Source: an uncultured Clostridia bacterium
GTDB taxonomy: Bacteria; Bacillota; Clostridia; Christensenellales; Aristaeellaceae
Assembly (NCBI GenBank): GCA_934631025.1
Contig: CAKTXR010000015.1
Span: 1 to 55,326 of the forward strand
Length of the DNA: 55,326 nucleotides
Reading direction: 5' to 3'
Made by a program: the position numbers and the translations under genes
Notes under the pieces: model-generated
What the model was told of the DNA's origin: nothing
Databases searched by the model: none
What the model saw: the letters and a program-made list of their open reading frames with translations, nothing else
Shown here: positions 17,012 to 25,676 of the stretch, piece after piece
Numbering within the stretch: the stretch's first letter is position 1
How the letters are laid out: every line of letters starts with the position of its first letter

Positions 17012-19210
17012 ATGGGGGGACGAATCCGCATGAACGGTTCTGAAGCAAGGCGAAAGAGCAGCGGAATAAAAATCGCGTCGAGAGCGTTGCTGGTCAGCGG
17101 CACGGTGCTGCTGGCGGCTATTCTGCTGGTCATGGCGCTGTTTACGGCGGACGTCGTTCGCGACAGCGCGGCTCGGGAGCTGCTTTCCGTCCGGAAGAGC
17201 ACGCATCTCATATTTGAGCACGCGGCCTATGCGCTCTATACCTACTATACCCATCCCTCGGCGCTGAAGCTGATGAACTATGACGGCCTGAGCAGCTTTG
17301 AGGTGGCGCGCCTGTTTTACGACATCGGGCTGATCGAGTGCGGCCTGAATGCCGAAAGCACGCTCTATATTTATAACGGCGACGCAGGCATGATTTACGA
17401 CATGAGCGGCGCGTTTGAGGCGGATGCGTTTTACGATCCATGGGTGATGGAGATGCTCTCCTCGGCGGACGCGCCCCAAAAGCTGTGCCCCTATGCGCGC
17501 AGGCTGATTCGATCGGATTCACGGCCGGAAAAGCAGGTCTATACGCTGTTCATGTTCGATCAGACGACGGGGCCGGTGCGGCACGCGATGGTGCTGAATC
17601 TGACGGAGAATACGCTGAGCGACGAACTGTTTGAGAGCGATGCGGGGGAGCTGCTGGCACTGGACGCGGAAGGAAGGGTGGTTAAAGGCAGCGGCGCGCA
17701 TCCGTTTATGACGCGGATGACGGGAAGCTGGCGGGAAGAACTGGCCCGCTCGGAAAGCGGCTGTATGGTGAACCGTGTGGACGGGCGCAGGAGCCTGATC
17801 AGCTGGACGACGCAGGCCAATTATGGCTGGACGTTTATCTCGGTGCTGCCCATCGGCGAATTGCTGGGCGACAGGCGGCTTGTGGGCGTTTATGTCATCG
17901 CGGGGATCTGCCTGGCAATTCTGCTGACGCTGATGCGGAATTATTTCCTGTTTAAAAAGAGCGATCGCGCTATGAAGCGGATGGAGGCGGAGGCCGACGT
18001 TTCCTTTGACCAGCAGCAGGCCGTGCTGCGAAAGTTCATTGCGCAGGGCTTCGTGGAGGACAACGGCGGGGAGCAGCTGGCGCGCAATCATATCCAGTTC
18101 GACATGGAGCGTCGCTTTGTGCTGATGTGGTTCCAGATGGATCGAACGATCGCCTATTGGGAGAGCCATGAACTGCGGCAGCGGAAAAGGCAGGGTATGG
18201 CGCTGGTTCGGGCGCTGAACGCGGCCTGTCCCGAGATGCTGCGGCACGAGACGCTCGAGGTCAACAGCGCCGCCTATGTGCTGATCCTGAATGTTGAACA
18301 GCGGCCGGACGAGGAGACGCTTTGCGTCATGGCGCGCGATATGGCCGCCACGCTGGAGCGCGTATCGGGCGAAACGTTTTCGTGCGTCATCGGCGATGAA
18401 GTGGAGGATTATCAGGATCTGCATGAGCATTACGGCTATTGCCACAGCGCGATCGGCTATAAGCTCTTTGAGGGCGTTCGGACGATCATGACGGCGAGGG
18501 AGGCACGCCGGCGGGATGCGCTTGAGCTGACCGGCGACGCGGAAACGCTGAAGCAGATTGACAAAAACCTTCGGCTGGGCCATGCGGCGGAGGCGACGGC
18601 GCTGTTTACGGGGCTGATGGAGCAGGTGCGGCACAGCGCATATTCGACGCTGTACAGCGTGACGTTTGAGATGAGCCGGCTCATTATGCGCCTTGCGGAG
18701 GACATGGGCGAGTTTTTTGAGACGGAGTGGTATCGCATGCTGCCCGCCGCGCGGGTGGGCATCGATCATTTTGATTCGCTCGCGCTGCTGGAGCAGACGT
18801 ATATTCGGGCTATCGACGATATTTGCGCGTATGTGTGCGGCAAAAGGCGCGATCATGAAATGGCGCAGAAGCACGACGACCTGATCCGTGAGGTCGATCA
18901 GATCATTGCGCAGAACTATGAGGACGCCAATCTCAACGCCGATGTGATTGCCGAGCGCTTTTCGATGTCGTCGGCCTATTTGAGAAGGCTGTACAGAAAG
19001 GAAACGGGCTGTTCCCTGAACGACAGGCTGATGAACGTGCGCCTTCAGAAGATCTGCGATCTGCTGGCCGGAACGGACAGACCGCTCAATGATATTGCGG
19101 AGGCCTCGGGGATCCGCAACGCCAATTATCTGTATACGGTCTTTAAGAAGACGTACGGCATGACTCCCATTGAGTATCGCGCCCTGCACGGCGCAAATCG
19201 CGGCGATTGA
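17012..19210 (+). CDS. Membrane-bound AraC-family transcriptional regulator
   Basis: The 732-residue one-component regulator has a first membrane helix near residues 24-46, an external sensor of about 240 residues, a second helix near 290-310 (LVGVYVIAGICLAILLTLM), and a long cytoplasmic linker. A C-terminal AraC DNA-binding domain (about 625-725) follows, with NADVIAERFSMSSAYLRRLYRKETG and the closing GMTPIEYRAL. The layout is like a YesM sensor fused to a YesN output. It lies behind the first sugar operon and is its likely activator through the AGCACAAA repeats. ATG 17012 follows AAGGAAG; ATG 17030, with GGGGGGA before it, is an alternative. Confidence 0.9.
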   Translation: MGGRIRMNGSEARRKSSGIKIASRALLVSGTVLLAAILLVMALFTADVVRDSAARELLSVRKSTHLIFEHAAYALYTYYTHPSALKLMNYDGLSSFEVARLFYDIGLIECGLNAESTLYIYNGDAGMIYDMSGAFEADAFYDPWVMEMLSSADAPQKLCPYARRLIRSDSRPEKQVYTLFMFDQTTGPVRHAMVLNLTENTLSDELFESDAGELLALDAEGRVVKGSGAHPFMTRMTGSWREELARSESGCMVNRVDGRRSLISWTTQANYGWTFISVLPIGELLGDRRLVGVYVIAGICLAILLTLMRNYFLFKKSDRAMKRMEAEADVSFDQQQAVLRKFIAQGFVEDNGGEQLARNHIQFDMERRFVLMWFQMDRTIAYWESHELRQRKRQGMALVRALNAACPEMLRHETLEVNSAAYVLILNVEQRPDEETLCVMARDMAATLERVSGETFSCVIGDEVEDYQDLHEHYGYCHSAIGYKLFEGVRTIMTAREARRRDALELTGDAETLKQIDKNLRLGHAAEATALFTGLMEQVRHSAYSTLYSVTFEMSRLIMRLAEDMGEFFETEWYRMLPAARVGIDHFDSLALLEQTYIRAIDDICAYVCGKRRDHEMAQKHDDLIREVDQIIAQNYEDANLNADVIAERFSMSSAYLRRLYRKETGCSLNDRLMNVRLQKICDLLAGTDRPLNDIAEASGIRNANYLYTVFKKTYGMTPIEYRALHGANRGD

Positions 19211-19227
19211 CGGAGCGGCCTGCAATA

Positions 19228-19277
19228 AATCGGCCCGCCGGAACCTGAAAAGGCTTCGGCGGGCCGATTGCTTTTTA
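19228..19277. terminator. Terminator of the AraC-family gene
   Basis: A 13-bp perfect inverted repeat (AATCGGCCCGCCG / CGGCGGGCCGATT, 19228-19240 and 19257-19269) is followed by GCTTTTT on the plus strand. It may also serve the convergent gene at 19285. Confidence 0.92.
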
Positions 19278-19284
19278 GCGTATC

Positions 19285-20334
19285 TTATCGAAAATAGGAG
19301 TCCGTCCATGTGTAGCCGCAGCCGGTGCAGCTGTGACGGATGTAGCCCCACTGCGTGCCGCTCGGCTCGATCACCGTTTCGGTGTAGTCCGGCGCCGCGC
19401 AGGCCTCGGGCTTCAGCACAACGTCGAAATTCTTCGTTTCGTGGGACTGGAAGGAATCGGTGTTGCCCTTTGTCTGCGTCGGTTTGCTCAGATCCTCGCC
19501 GATTATTGCCTTGCAATAGGCGCGTCTGTCCGGATTGTCCTCGAAAAAGTGAATCTGCCCCGATACGATGTTGTCGTTGACCACGCCCGCGTCGTATTTC
19601 GTGCGGCAGTGATAGTACATGCCGACAACGCCGCCGTTGTGTACATAGCCGTGGCAGGAATCATAGCCGTCAATATCGACCATGCAGGTGCGTATATCGG
19701 CGATGCCGCAGGCCAGTATGCCGCCCATGAACTCCTCACAGCGGCTGTCGCGGTTGCGATCCTCAAAGACCAGCTCCACGTCGACGTTGCACAGCTCGAT
19801 CTTTCCGCAGCCGTAGCCGATCAGGCCGGCCACGCCCACCATAACGCCCGAGCTGACCATGTTGACGCGCCCTCTGACCGTGCAGCTTTTGATCGTGCTG
19901 CGGTCGGCATAGCCCGCCAGCCCCGCCGCGAAGCAATGACTGTCGTTTTCAATGTCGACGTAAACGCCGACCAGCTTCACGTTCTGCACCGTGGCGTTTT
20001 CCAGCACGGAGAACAGTCCGGCGAAGGCGGTGTCGTATTCCTTCTTGTTGCCGTCGAAGGCGCTGCGCCGGTCTGGCCCCGACTGCGTGACGGTCAGGTT
20101 GTAGAGCGTGTGGCCGCCGCCGTCGAACGTGCCCGAAAAGGCGAGGGGCACCCACTCGACGCCGCTCATGTCCAGATCGTTCATCAGCCGGTACGCGCCG
20201 CCCGGGTTATTGGCGATGGCCTTCAGGCCGTCCGCGTCGTATATTTCGGTATACTGCCCCTCGGCGGAGACGGCGGCAAAAGCGCCGAGCAGCAGTGAAA
20301 CGGCCATTAGCAGCGAAAGCGCGCGCCTGATCAT
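19285..20334 (-). CDS. Secreted GLUG-repeat beta-helix protein
   Basis: The 349 residues start with a signal peptide (RRALSLLMAVSLLLGAFAAVSA, likely cleavage after VSA). The next part has the DADGLKAIANNPGGAYRLMNDLDMSG and FSGTFDGGGHTLYNLTV pattern that opens proteins with GLUG motifs. Several degenerate G-L-x-G repeats follow (FAAGLAGYADRS, VAGLIGYGCGKI, NGGVVGMYY). Nine or more cysteines in the C-terminal half, including a CTGCGY pair, suggest disulfides or a metal site. Such proteins are usually cell-surface or secreted and bind glycans or other surfaces. No catalytic motif was recognised. Confidence 0.75.
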   Translation of the reverse strand: MIRRALSLLMAVSLLLGAFAAVSAEGQYTEIYDADGLKAIANNPGGAYRLMNDLDMSGVEWVPLAFSGTFDGGGHTLYNLTVTQSGPDRRSAFDGNKKEYDTAFAGLFSVLENATVQNVKLVGVYVDIENDSHCFAAGLAGYADRSTIKSCTVRGRVNMVSSGVMVGVAGLIGYGCGKIELCNVDVELVFEDRNRDSRCEEFMGGILACGIADIRTCMVDIDGYDSCHGYVHNGGVVGMYYHCRTKYDAGVVNDNIVSGQIHFFEDNPDRRAYCKAIIGEDLSKPTQTKGNTDSFQSHETKNFDVVLKPEACAAPDYTETVIEPSGTQWGYIRHSCTGCGYTWTDSYFR

Positions 20335-20408
20335 CGTCGGATTCCCTCTTTCTGCGGCGCGATGAATAACCGGCCGCTCCTCAATTTTGAGACAAATTCT
20401 GACAATTC

Positions 20409-20437
20409 ATTATAGCGCACTTCTCATTCAAAGTAAA
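20409..20437 (-). promoter_or_regulatory. Promoter of the GLUG-repeat protein gene
   Basis: On the minus strand TTTACT, 17 bp, TATAAT (perfect -10 at 20409-20414), about 75 bp before the start codon. Confidence 0.6.
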
Positions 20438-20466
20438 GCCGTCTTTTTGGCATTTTCGGCTGCCGG

Positions 20467-21306
20467 TCAACCTTCCTTAAACGACAGCCGGACGATCTGC
20501 ATCTTCATCATATTGTCGCCTACGCGCGCCAGAAAGCGGAAAAAGCCGCTCACCGACGGGTCTTTTAAGTCGTTATAGCCCAGCATATAGCCGCGGCTGG
20601 AGACGCTCAGCCGGTCGCCCCAGCCGGCCAGCTCATCCGCTGCGTTTGAAACGGCGAAATACGCGCCCACATCCTGAATGCCGGCGCTCTTGATCCATGT
20701 TTTCAGCATGAGCCGAACCGCGCGGCTGTTCGCCGCATCGAACGCCAGCCGGCAGCCGGGGAAGGCGAGCGCCATTTTCTGCACGAGCGCCTTGACCTGA
20801 TCCTTTAGAAAATAGTAAAACACGCCCGCGGCGAAGAACACAGCGCCCTCCGACGCGTCGATTTTGCCGAACCATGCCGTGTCGTTCAGGTCGCAGGGGA
20901 TGTTTTCCTCGCGGGGGCCGGCGGGCAGCAGCTGATTGCGCACGGCGATCACGTCGGGGAAATCCAGATTGTAGATTTTGGCCAGATCGTTGTCGCAGCG
21001 GCGGCCGGTGTCATCCAGTCCGCAGCCCAGATTGACGATGGCCGCGCGGGGATGCGCCTTCAGATAATCGCGCACCTCCCAGGCCAGATCGCTCTGCCGC
21101 ATGGCGACCTCCAGAAAGCCGAAGCGGTGCATTACGCTCTTTGACTTTTCAGCCAGCGCGTCAAAGTCATAATCGACCTTGGCCATCAGCTGCGCGGCGC
21201 TCTCGTCGCGATACAGGCGGGGATACAGCTCGGAGCATATTTTGCGGCCGTAGAGCGGGATGATCAGCGTTTCCTGAACGGTGTTTTTCTCAATGTGTAC
21301 CTTCAT
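20467..21306 (-). CDS. Class I SAM-dependent methyltransferase, LCM/PPM type
   Basis: The 279-residue enzyme resembles leucine carboxyl methyltransferase and polyketide-type O-methyltransferases (LCM family). The SAM-binding motif is AIVNLGCGLDDTGRR; YNLDFPDVIAVR is the acidic loop that contacts the ribose; EGAVFFAAGVFYYF is the post-I motif region. The family methylates carboxyl groups of peptides or small acids. It overlaps the preceding ATC-hydrolase-like gene by 17 bp and is the last gene of the four-gene operon. The substrate is unknown. Confidence 0.85.
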   Translation of the reverse strand: MKVHIEKNTVQETLIIPLYGRKICSELYPRLYRDESAAQLMAKVDYDFDALAEKSKSVMHRFGFLEVAMRQSDLAWEVRDYLKAHPRAAIVNLGCGLDDTGRRCDNDLAKIYNLDFPDVIAVRNQLLPAGPREENIPCDLNDTAWFGKIDASEGAVFFAAGVFYYFLKDQVKALVQKMALAFPGCRLAFDAANSRAVRLMLKTWIKSAGIQDVGAYFAVSNAADELAGWGDRLSVSSRGYMLGYNDLKDPSVSGFFRFLARVGDNMMKMQIVRLSFKEG

Positions 21307-21910
21307 GATCGTCCTCCTGAATTTTCAGACAGAAATCGCAGCAGTCGCCGCCCCGGCCGAGCGTCTTTGTCCTGCGCCAGCGCAGGCGGGGGTGCATATT
21401 GTCATAGGTAATATCGTCGCTGTCGCAGAAGCAGGGACACAGCTCCGGACAGCCATAGCGCACGCACGCGTCGTGATAGGGACACTTTATCATGTCGATG
21501 CGCCAGACGCCGCCGCCGGTTTGCAGCTCGCGCGCGGCAAAGCCCGCCGTCTCGCCGAAGATCTTGCGCGTGCCCTTGGCAAAGAGCGCGGGAACCAGCC
21601 GCCACAGCCCGGGCAGCCGCATGAGCTTCAGGATGGCGCGCCGCATTCGCCATGCCTTTTTCTCGACGTAGCCGTGGACGGTTTGGAACGCTTCTTCCTT
21701 CGGCATAACGCTTTGCAGCGTCTCGTAGGCCGCGACGCCCGGCATGATCTGCGATTCGAGATGCCGCAGCTTTTCTTTAGATTCGCCGGCGTTTTCGGCG
21801 CGCAGCTGCTCGAGACGGCGATGAAACGCGTCGGTCAGCGCCTGCGCTCGATCGGGGAAGCGGCGCTTGACCGTTTCGCGAAATTCTGTGCTGATGTAGC
21901 TTTCTTTCAT
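21290..21910 (-). CDS. ATC hydrolase family protein (copy 2)
   Basis: The 206-residue protein matches the L-2-amino-thiazoline-4-carboxylate hydrolase-like family. A helical N-terminal half (EFRETVKRRFPDRAQAL) is followed by a cysteine-rich C-terminal half with CPYHDACVRYGCPELCPCF, a DSDDITYDN segment and a final GGDCCDF. The founding member opens a thiazoline ring on the way to cysteine, but most clostridial members are uncharacterised. The conserved cysteines suggest a metal or thiol active site. It follows its paralogue in the same operon by 22 bp and overlaps the methyltransferase gene. Confidence 0.8.
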   Translation of the reverse strand: MKESYISTEFRETVKRRFPDRAQALTDAFHRRLEQLRAENAGESKEKLRHLESQIMPGVAAYETLQSVMPKEEAFQTVHGYVEKKAWRMRRAILKLMRLPGLWRLVPALFAKGTRKIFGETAGFAARELQTGGGVWRIDMIKCPYHDACVRYGCPELCPCFCDSDDITYDNMHPRLRWRRTKTLGRGGDCCDFCLKIQEDDHEGTH

Positions 21911-21932
21911 GGCGTTCTCGCTTTCTGAGGGG

Positions 21933-22634
21933 CTATTTGTTGCGTCGGTAGCCCGCCTCGTCGCGGTATTCGGGATGGTTGGCGCAGTAAGCGTCGCAAT
22001 CGCCGCAGATGGTATAATCGCATTTGCAGCCGTTGGCGCAGGTGGTCGTGCGGATCAGGCGCGCGTGCAGCAGCGCCATGCCGGTATAGTCAGGATTGCA
22101 GAGCGCCGGCATGACCTCGAGCAGATCGAACTGGCGGGCAAAGTCCGCCACGGGGCAGGCGGTGAATTCATAGTAGATCGGCTCGTTTTCATCATAAGGC
22201 GCGACGTTCATCTTATAGTCGTTCCATTGATCGCAGCGCGCCTTCGCGGTCATGAACGAGCGGTGGAGCAGCTTTTTCCAGAAGGGCCTGTTGACGTTGA
22301 CAAATCGCAGCATCCGGAACGCGGGCAGGAACAGCGCGCCCTCCATCTCTTCAATCTCGGCCAGCGTGACGGCGCCCTTGCAGACGACATAGCAGCTCAT
22401 CAGCGCGATGCAGTCGTATGTGCCGCCGCGGCCGTTGTGGAAGTTCTTCTTTCCGCCCAGATCGGTGCGCCAGTCCTTCAGGAACTGCGCGTATTGCAGC
22501 TGAACGCTTTCCCAGACGTCCTCGCGGCGCTCGGGTGGATAATGCCGCGCGATGCACTGGCGGATCAGCTTTTTGCAGGGCTTTGAATAGAGCACATGGC
22601 AGGTTCTGTCAAAGGTCAGCAGGGAATCTTTCAT
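21933..22634 (-). CDS. ATC hydrolase family protein (copy 1)
   Basis: A 233-residue divergent paralogue of the next gene. The middle region keeps a DENEPIYYEFTACPVADFARQFDLLEVMPALCNPDY block in pieces, which is the family's conserved core. It ends with CANGCKCDYTICGDC, a cysteine-rich segment different in spacing from its neighbour. Two non-identical members encoded side by side suggest a heteromer or two successive reactions. The ATG is preceded by AGAAAGGAAACGCGTC, and 24 bp separate it from the alpha/beta hydrolase gene. Confidence 0.78.
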   Translation of the reverse strand: MKDSLLTFDRTCHVLYSKPCKKLIRQCIARHYPPERREDVWESVQLQYAQFLKDWRTDLGGKKNFHNGRGGTYDCIALMSCYVVCKGAVTLAEIEEMEGALFLPAFRMLRFVNVNRPFWKKLLHRSFMTAKARCDQWNDYKMNVAPYDENEPIYYEFTACPVADFARQFDLLEVMPALCNPDYTGMALLHARLIRTTTCANGCKCDYTICGDCDAYCANHPEYRDEAGYRRNK

Positions 22635-22658
22635 GACGCGTTTCCTTTCTGAGCGGCG

Positions 22659-23432
22659 TTACAGCGCGTCGATGATGGAGCTGACCAGCGCCGCCCACTG
22701 ATGGGGATGGCAGGCCAGCAGCTCCTCGTGCTGCAAATTCTGCTCGTGAATGACGGGATGCGCGAAGTGCTTCAGATAGCGCGCGCGGTACTTCTCGCCC
22801 ATTTTGAGCGCGTAGAATATGTGAATCTGCGTGCCGGGCACGTCGATTTTGTCCGGCAGGGGCGTTACGAGATCGGAATAGAACTGATTCTTGCAGCTTT
22901 CTTCCTTTATATAAGGCCGCGCGCCGCCGAACATGGCCATGAACGCCTTTCCGTACGCGCCCATCTCGGCGAGCCGCTTTTCCATGCGGCGCTTCAGAAA
23001 CTTTGCCTTGAATTGTCCGTCGCGGATGAAGGGATAGAAGAGGGGCATCGCCAGATTGGTCGTCAGTCCCGCCGCGACGGGCGAGGATTGATCCAGATCG
23101 GAGCTGCCCAGTATGCTGCAGTCCATATGGATGCGCCGGCGCGCCGCCAGCAGGCCCACGAACGAGCCGCCCAGCGAGCAGCCGTAGGCCGCGCGGATAT
23201 GGCCGCCGCAATGCGAGAGGATATAGGACTCGATCTTTTCGGTTTCCTCGAGCATCGTGGGAAAGATTGTTTCTTCCGTTTCGTCAAAGCCGTCGTAGCT
23301 GACGCAGAGCACATGGAAATTCTGCTCGAGGAGCGGAATGACCGCGCCGAAATTGCTCCTCCAATGGCAGAACGTGCCGGGCAGCAGCAGCACGGCGGGA
23401 CGATCTTCATAGCCGAATGAATAGACCTTCAT
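22659..23432 (-). CDS. Alpha/beta hydrolase
   Basis: The 257-residue hydrolase has the oxyanion-loop segment LLLPGTFCHWRSNF, a nucleophile elbow GCSLGGS around residue 95 and a candidate catalytic histidine in CHPHQW near the C-terminus. The strand order fits a serine hydrolase. The ATG at 23432 is fixed by AAAGGAGGG; an in-frame start ten residues earlier is unlikely. It is the first gene of the operon that continues with the two ATC-hydrolase-like proteins and the methyltransferase, so it probably works on the same small molecule. Confidence 0.85.
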   Translation of the reverse strand: MKVYSFGYEDRPAVLLLPGTFCHWRSNFGAVIPLLEQNFHVLCVSYDGFDETEETIFPTMLEETEKIESYILSHCGGHIRAAYGCSLGGSFVGLLAARRRIHMDCSILGSSDLDQSSPVAAGLTTNLAMPLFYPFIRDGQFKAKFLKRRMEKRLAEMGAYGKAFMAMFGGARPYIKEESCKNQFYSDLVTPLPDKIDVPGTQIHIFYALKMGEKYRARYLKHFAHPVIHEQNLQHEELLACHPHQWAALVSSIIDAL

Positions 23433-23464
23433 GGAAAGCCCTCCTTTGCGCGGAATGGCCATAC

Positions 23465-23480
23465 GTTAGATAAAACTAAC
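23465..23480. promoter_or_regulatory. Operator-like palindrome before the hydrolase/methyltransferase operon
   Basis: GTTAG-N6-CTAAC, a perfect inverted repeat in the leader between promoter and first gene. Its size fits a TetR- or MarR-type repressor site; no such regulator is encoded in the window. Confidence 0.5.
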
Positions 23481-23539
23481 TAATGGCGTTTAGGAAAGCC
23501 GCCTTTCGGCAGCTGAGCGTGATTCACCTGAATAATTCT

Positions 23540-23568
23540 ATTTTATCACGCTCCGGAGGGGAAAGCAA
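23540..23568 (-). promoter_or_regulatory. Promoter of the hydrolase/methyltransferase operon
   Basis: On the minus strand TTGCTT, 17 bp, TAAAAT. A 7-bp inverted repeat GCGTGAT/ATCACGC (23517-23523 and 23545-23551) overlaps the -10, a second possible control point. Confidence 0.6.
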
Positions 23569-23606
23569 TCCCGCGCGCGCTTTAAGTTATTTCGACGCGG
23601 AAGGCG

Positions 23607-24356
23607 TCAGTGGATGAGTGCGCCGAGGACGAGCAGATGCAGGGGATAGTAGAGATAGAAGAACCACTTCATGAAGCGGTTGAACGCGGCGCTTCTGCCC
23701 CGCTGGCCGTTGTATTGCCGGATGAGCGGCAGCGCGAGCGCCACGCCCATTTGCAGAAGGCCGTAGAGCGGATCGAGCGCGGCGGCATAGACCGCGGCGT
23801 ACAGAGCGACATAGAACAAAAGCCAGAACGCCTGCTTTTTCAGATTGCCCCGATTCGTGCCGAAGGCCAGCACGCACAGCGCGGCGATGCAGCTCCAGTC
23901 GCTGGGGAAGCTGATCAGGCAGATCAGCACGATGAGCGCCGCCTGTACGCCGCCCGACAGGCGCGGATTGTGCGCCGCGCGCAGCATGACCAGCCCCCAC
24001 GCGAGCGACCACATGACGCTCGTCTGATTGAGAACGCTGCCGTCATGGAAGGGGATGAACGACCGCCAGCCCTCGAAGGACGGCGAGAAAAAGACATAGC
24101 AGAAATGCGAGATCAGCGCGAACAGGAAGAGCCGCGCGGTGTATTTATTGATATTGCGCGTGTAGTGGAAGCCCTCGGCGATGAAATAGCACATAATCGG
24201 GCAGGTGACGCGGCCAAGCAGGTGCATGAGCAGCGGCAGCCACGCCCTGGGATAACCCGGATAGAGCGCCCAGGCGATGTGATCGATCGTCATGGCGGCG
24301 ACGGCGATCAGCTTGAGGGCGTTGGCGTTGAGCGTTCCTTTGAGTTCGTTCTGCAT
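23607..24356 (-). CDS. TraX family membrane protein
   Basis: The 249-residue polytopic protein carries the TraX opening pattern, LNANALKLIAVAAMTIDHIAW, where the DH pair is conserved. RVTCPIMCYFIAEGFHYTRNINKY and a C-terminal YYPLHLLVLGALI follow, again with a conserved histidine. E. coli TraX acetylates F-pilin, but chromosomal clostridial homologues are not linked to conjugation and probably acylate a surface component. About seven or eight helices are visible. The ATG at 24356 is behind GGGAG at good spacing. It stands alone. Confidence 0.85.
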   Translation of the reverse strand: MQNELKGTLNANALKLIAVAAMTIDHIAWALYPGYPRAWLPLLMHLLGRVTCPIMCYFIAEGFHYTRNINKYTARLFLFALISHFCYVFFSPSFEGWRSFIPFHDGSVLNQTSVMWSLAWGLVMLRAAHNPRLSGGVQAALIVLICLISFPSDWSCIAALCVLAFGTNRGNLKKQAFWLLFYVALYAAVYAAALDPLYGLLQMGVALALPLIRQYNGQRGRSAAFNRFMKWFFYLYYPLHLLVLGALIH

Positions 24357-24441
24357 GGCGATTTCTCCCGACTGCACGGCGTTTTTTCTACAGTATAGCG
24401 GCGGGAGAGGGGATTGTCAAGCGCGGCTTTCACGCCGCATG

Positions 24442-24477
24442 AAAAACCGGCGGCGAGACGCGCTGCCTGCCGCCGGT
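24442..24477 (-). terminator. Terminator of the DUF2975-like gene
   Basis: On the minus strand ACCGGCGGC / GCCGCCGGT arms are followed by TTTTTC, just after the stop at 24485. Confidence 0.85.
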
Positions 24478-24484
24478 ACGGGCG

Positions 24485-25027
24485 TTATGAATTGCCGGAA
24501 TGCGCCGCCTGCTCCGCGCCGAGACGGCACAAAAGAGACGCGACGATGAAAAGCGCGCCCAGCAGCACGGAGCCGCCGAAGCTTAGGCGCAGGGAAAAGA
24601 CATTCGCAGCGCCGTGCGTCAGCGCGGCATAGACGATTTCGGAAACGACCTGTGCGCCCAGCGGCAGACAGATCGTCAGGATTCCCAGACGCTTCAATTC
24701 CTGCGCGCCGCCGAACGTGAAAGGCGTGCCGTCGGAGAGCGCGCGCTGGAAATAGCTCAGCGCGAATCGTGCCAGCACGGCTTCACTCGCGCAGAGAATC
24801 ATGACTGTGATGACGGCGGCGTACATCATGGTCATGCTGACGGACGCTTCCGTGAAGATCAGGCCGTTGATCGTGACGCGGCCCAGCCGCAGCGGCTCAA
24901 GGCCCAGCGCCAGAGAGGCGATCGCCGCGCCGCACAGGCAGAAGCCGACGATGCAGCAGACGAACGCAATCCGGCAGAGCACCTTTCCGAGACGGGCGAG
25001 CTTGCCGAGAACCTTCAGTGTATCCAT
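24485..25027 (-). CDS. DUF2975-like small membrane protein
   Basis: A 180-residue protein with four membrane helices. The segment FQRALSDGTPFTFGGAQELKRLGI between helices two and three resembles the conserved cytoplasmic loop of DUF2975 proteins, which often sit beside a Cro-like YozG regulator. No such regulator is adjacent here. AAAGGAGG precedes the ATG at 25027, which is preferred over an upstream in-frame start. Function is unknown. Confidence 0.6.
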   Translation of the reverse strand: MDTLKVLGKLARLGKVLCRIAFVCCIVGFCLCGAAIASLALGLEPLRLGRVTINGLIFTEASVSMTMMYAAVITVMILCASEAVLARFALSYFQRALSDGTPFTFGGAQELKRLGILTICLPLGAQVVSEIVYAALTHGAANVFSLRLSFGGSVLLGALFIVASLLCRLGAEQAAHSGNS

Positions 25028-25116
25028 GGGTTGCAATCCTCCTTTAGAGTGAGTTCCTTCATTTATATAAACGAAAATCGTGCGCGAAGCCGGCACCTTG
25101 TCGCAATCCCGAAAGG

Positions 25117-25671
25117 CTATCCCTTCGATTCGGGCGCCGGCGACTGGTATTCGAGCGGCACGTCGAACGGCTCCTCGGCGGCCAGAGACGCGTTGGTCTC
25201 CGCCGCGTCGACGCAGCCCAGCGCGCGGTAGGCGGCCTGACTTTCCTGAGAGGAGTGCGCGGAAATGTACAGCCTGTCCGCACCGAGCGCCGCCAGCTCT
25301 CCGGCCGCTAACGCGAAAAGCCGCTTTCCAACGCCCTGCCTGCGATACGGCTCGGACACCTGAAAGCAGACAAGCGGGGCATAGCGCGCCGACTGGCCGA
25401 ACAGCGCGTGCGAAACCGTGATGAAGCCGACGAGCTGTTCGCCGGAAAAAGCGCCGAACGCCGACTGATCCGTCTCCATGTGCCGCTCAATATCCGCCGC
25501 GATTTCACGCCGCCGGTTCAGAACCCAGCTTTCCTCATAGTCGTTGGGGATCAACTGCCATGTTCCGTCGATTTTGCGCCAGGATTCGCGCACCGTCTGA
25601 CGGCGGATGAAGCTGTCCAGCGAATGCGCGCCGAAATTTTGACGATTCAGGCGTTCATAGCGGATTGTCAT
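25117..25671 (-). CDS. GNAT family N-acetyltransferase
   Basis: The 184-residue acetyltransferase shows the acetyl-CoA pyrophosphate loop as VSEPYRRQGVGKRLF (Q/R-x-x-G-x-G/A), followed by a helix and the LYISAHSSQESQAAYRALGCV end of the fold. AAAGGAG lies eight bases before the ATG at 25671; an in-frame GTG at 25680 overlaps the upstream gene and is less likely. It is the second gene of a two-gene unit with another acetyltransferase. Confidence 0.88.
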   Translation of the reverse strand: MTIRYERLNRQNFGAHSLDSFIRRQTVRESWRKIDGTWQLIPNDYEESWVLNRRREIAADIERHMETDQSAFGAFSGEQLVGFITVSHALFGQSARYAPLVCFQVSEPYRRQGVGKRLFALAAGELAALGADRLYISAHSSQESQAAYRALGCVDAAETNASLAAEEPFDVPLEYQSPAPESKG

Positions 25672-25676
25672 GCAGT

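Noticed and set aside
17519..19516. Open frame on the minus strand opposite the AraC-family regulator
   Set aside because: The composition is His/Arg/Gln-rich antisense, and the plus strand carries complete sensor and DNA-binding domains.
20437..20461. Terminator behind the LCM-type methyltransferase
   Set aside because: The stem is only five base pairs (AGCCG/CGGCT) with a weak U-tract; not listed as a feature.
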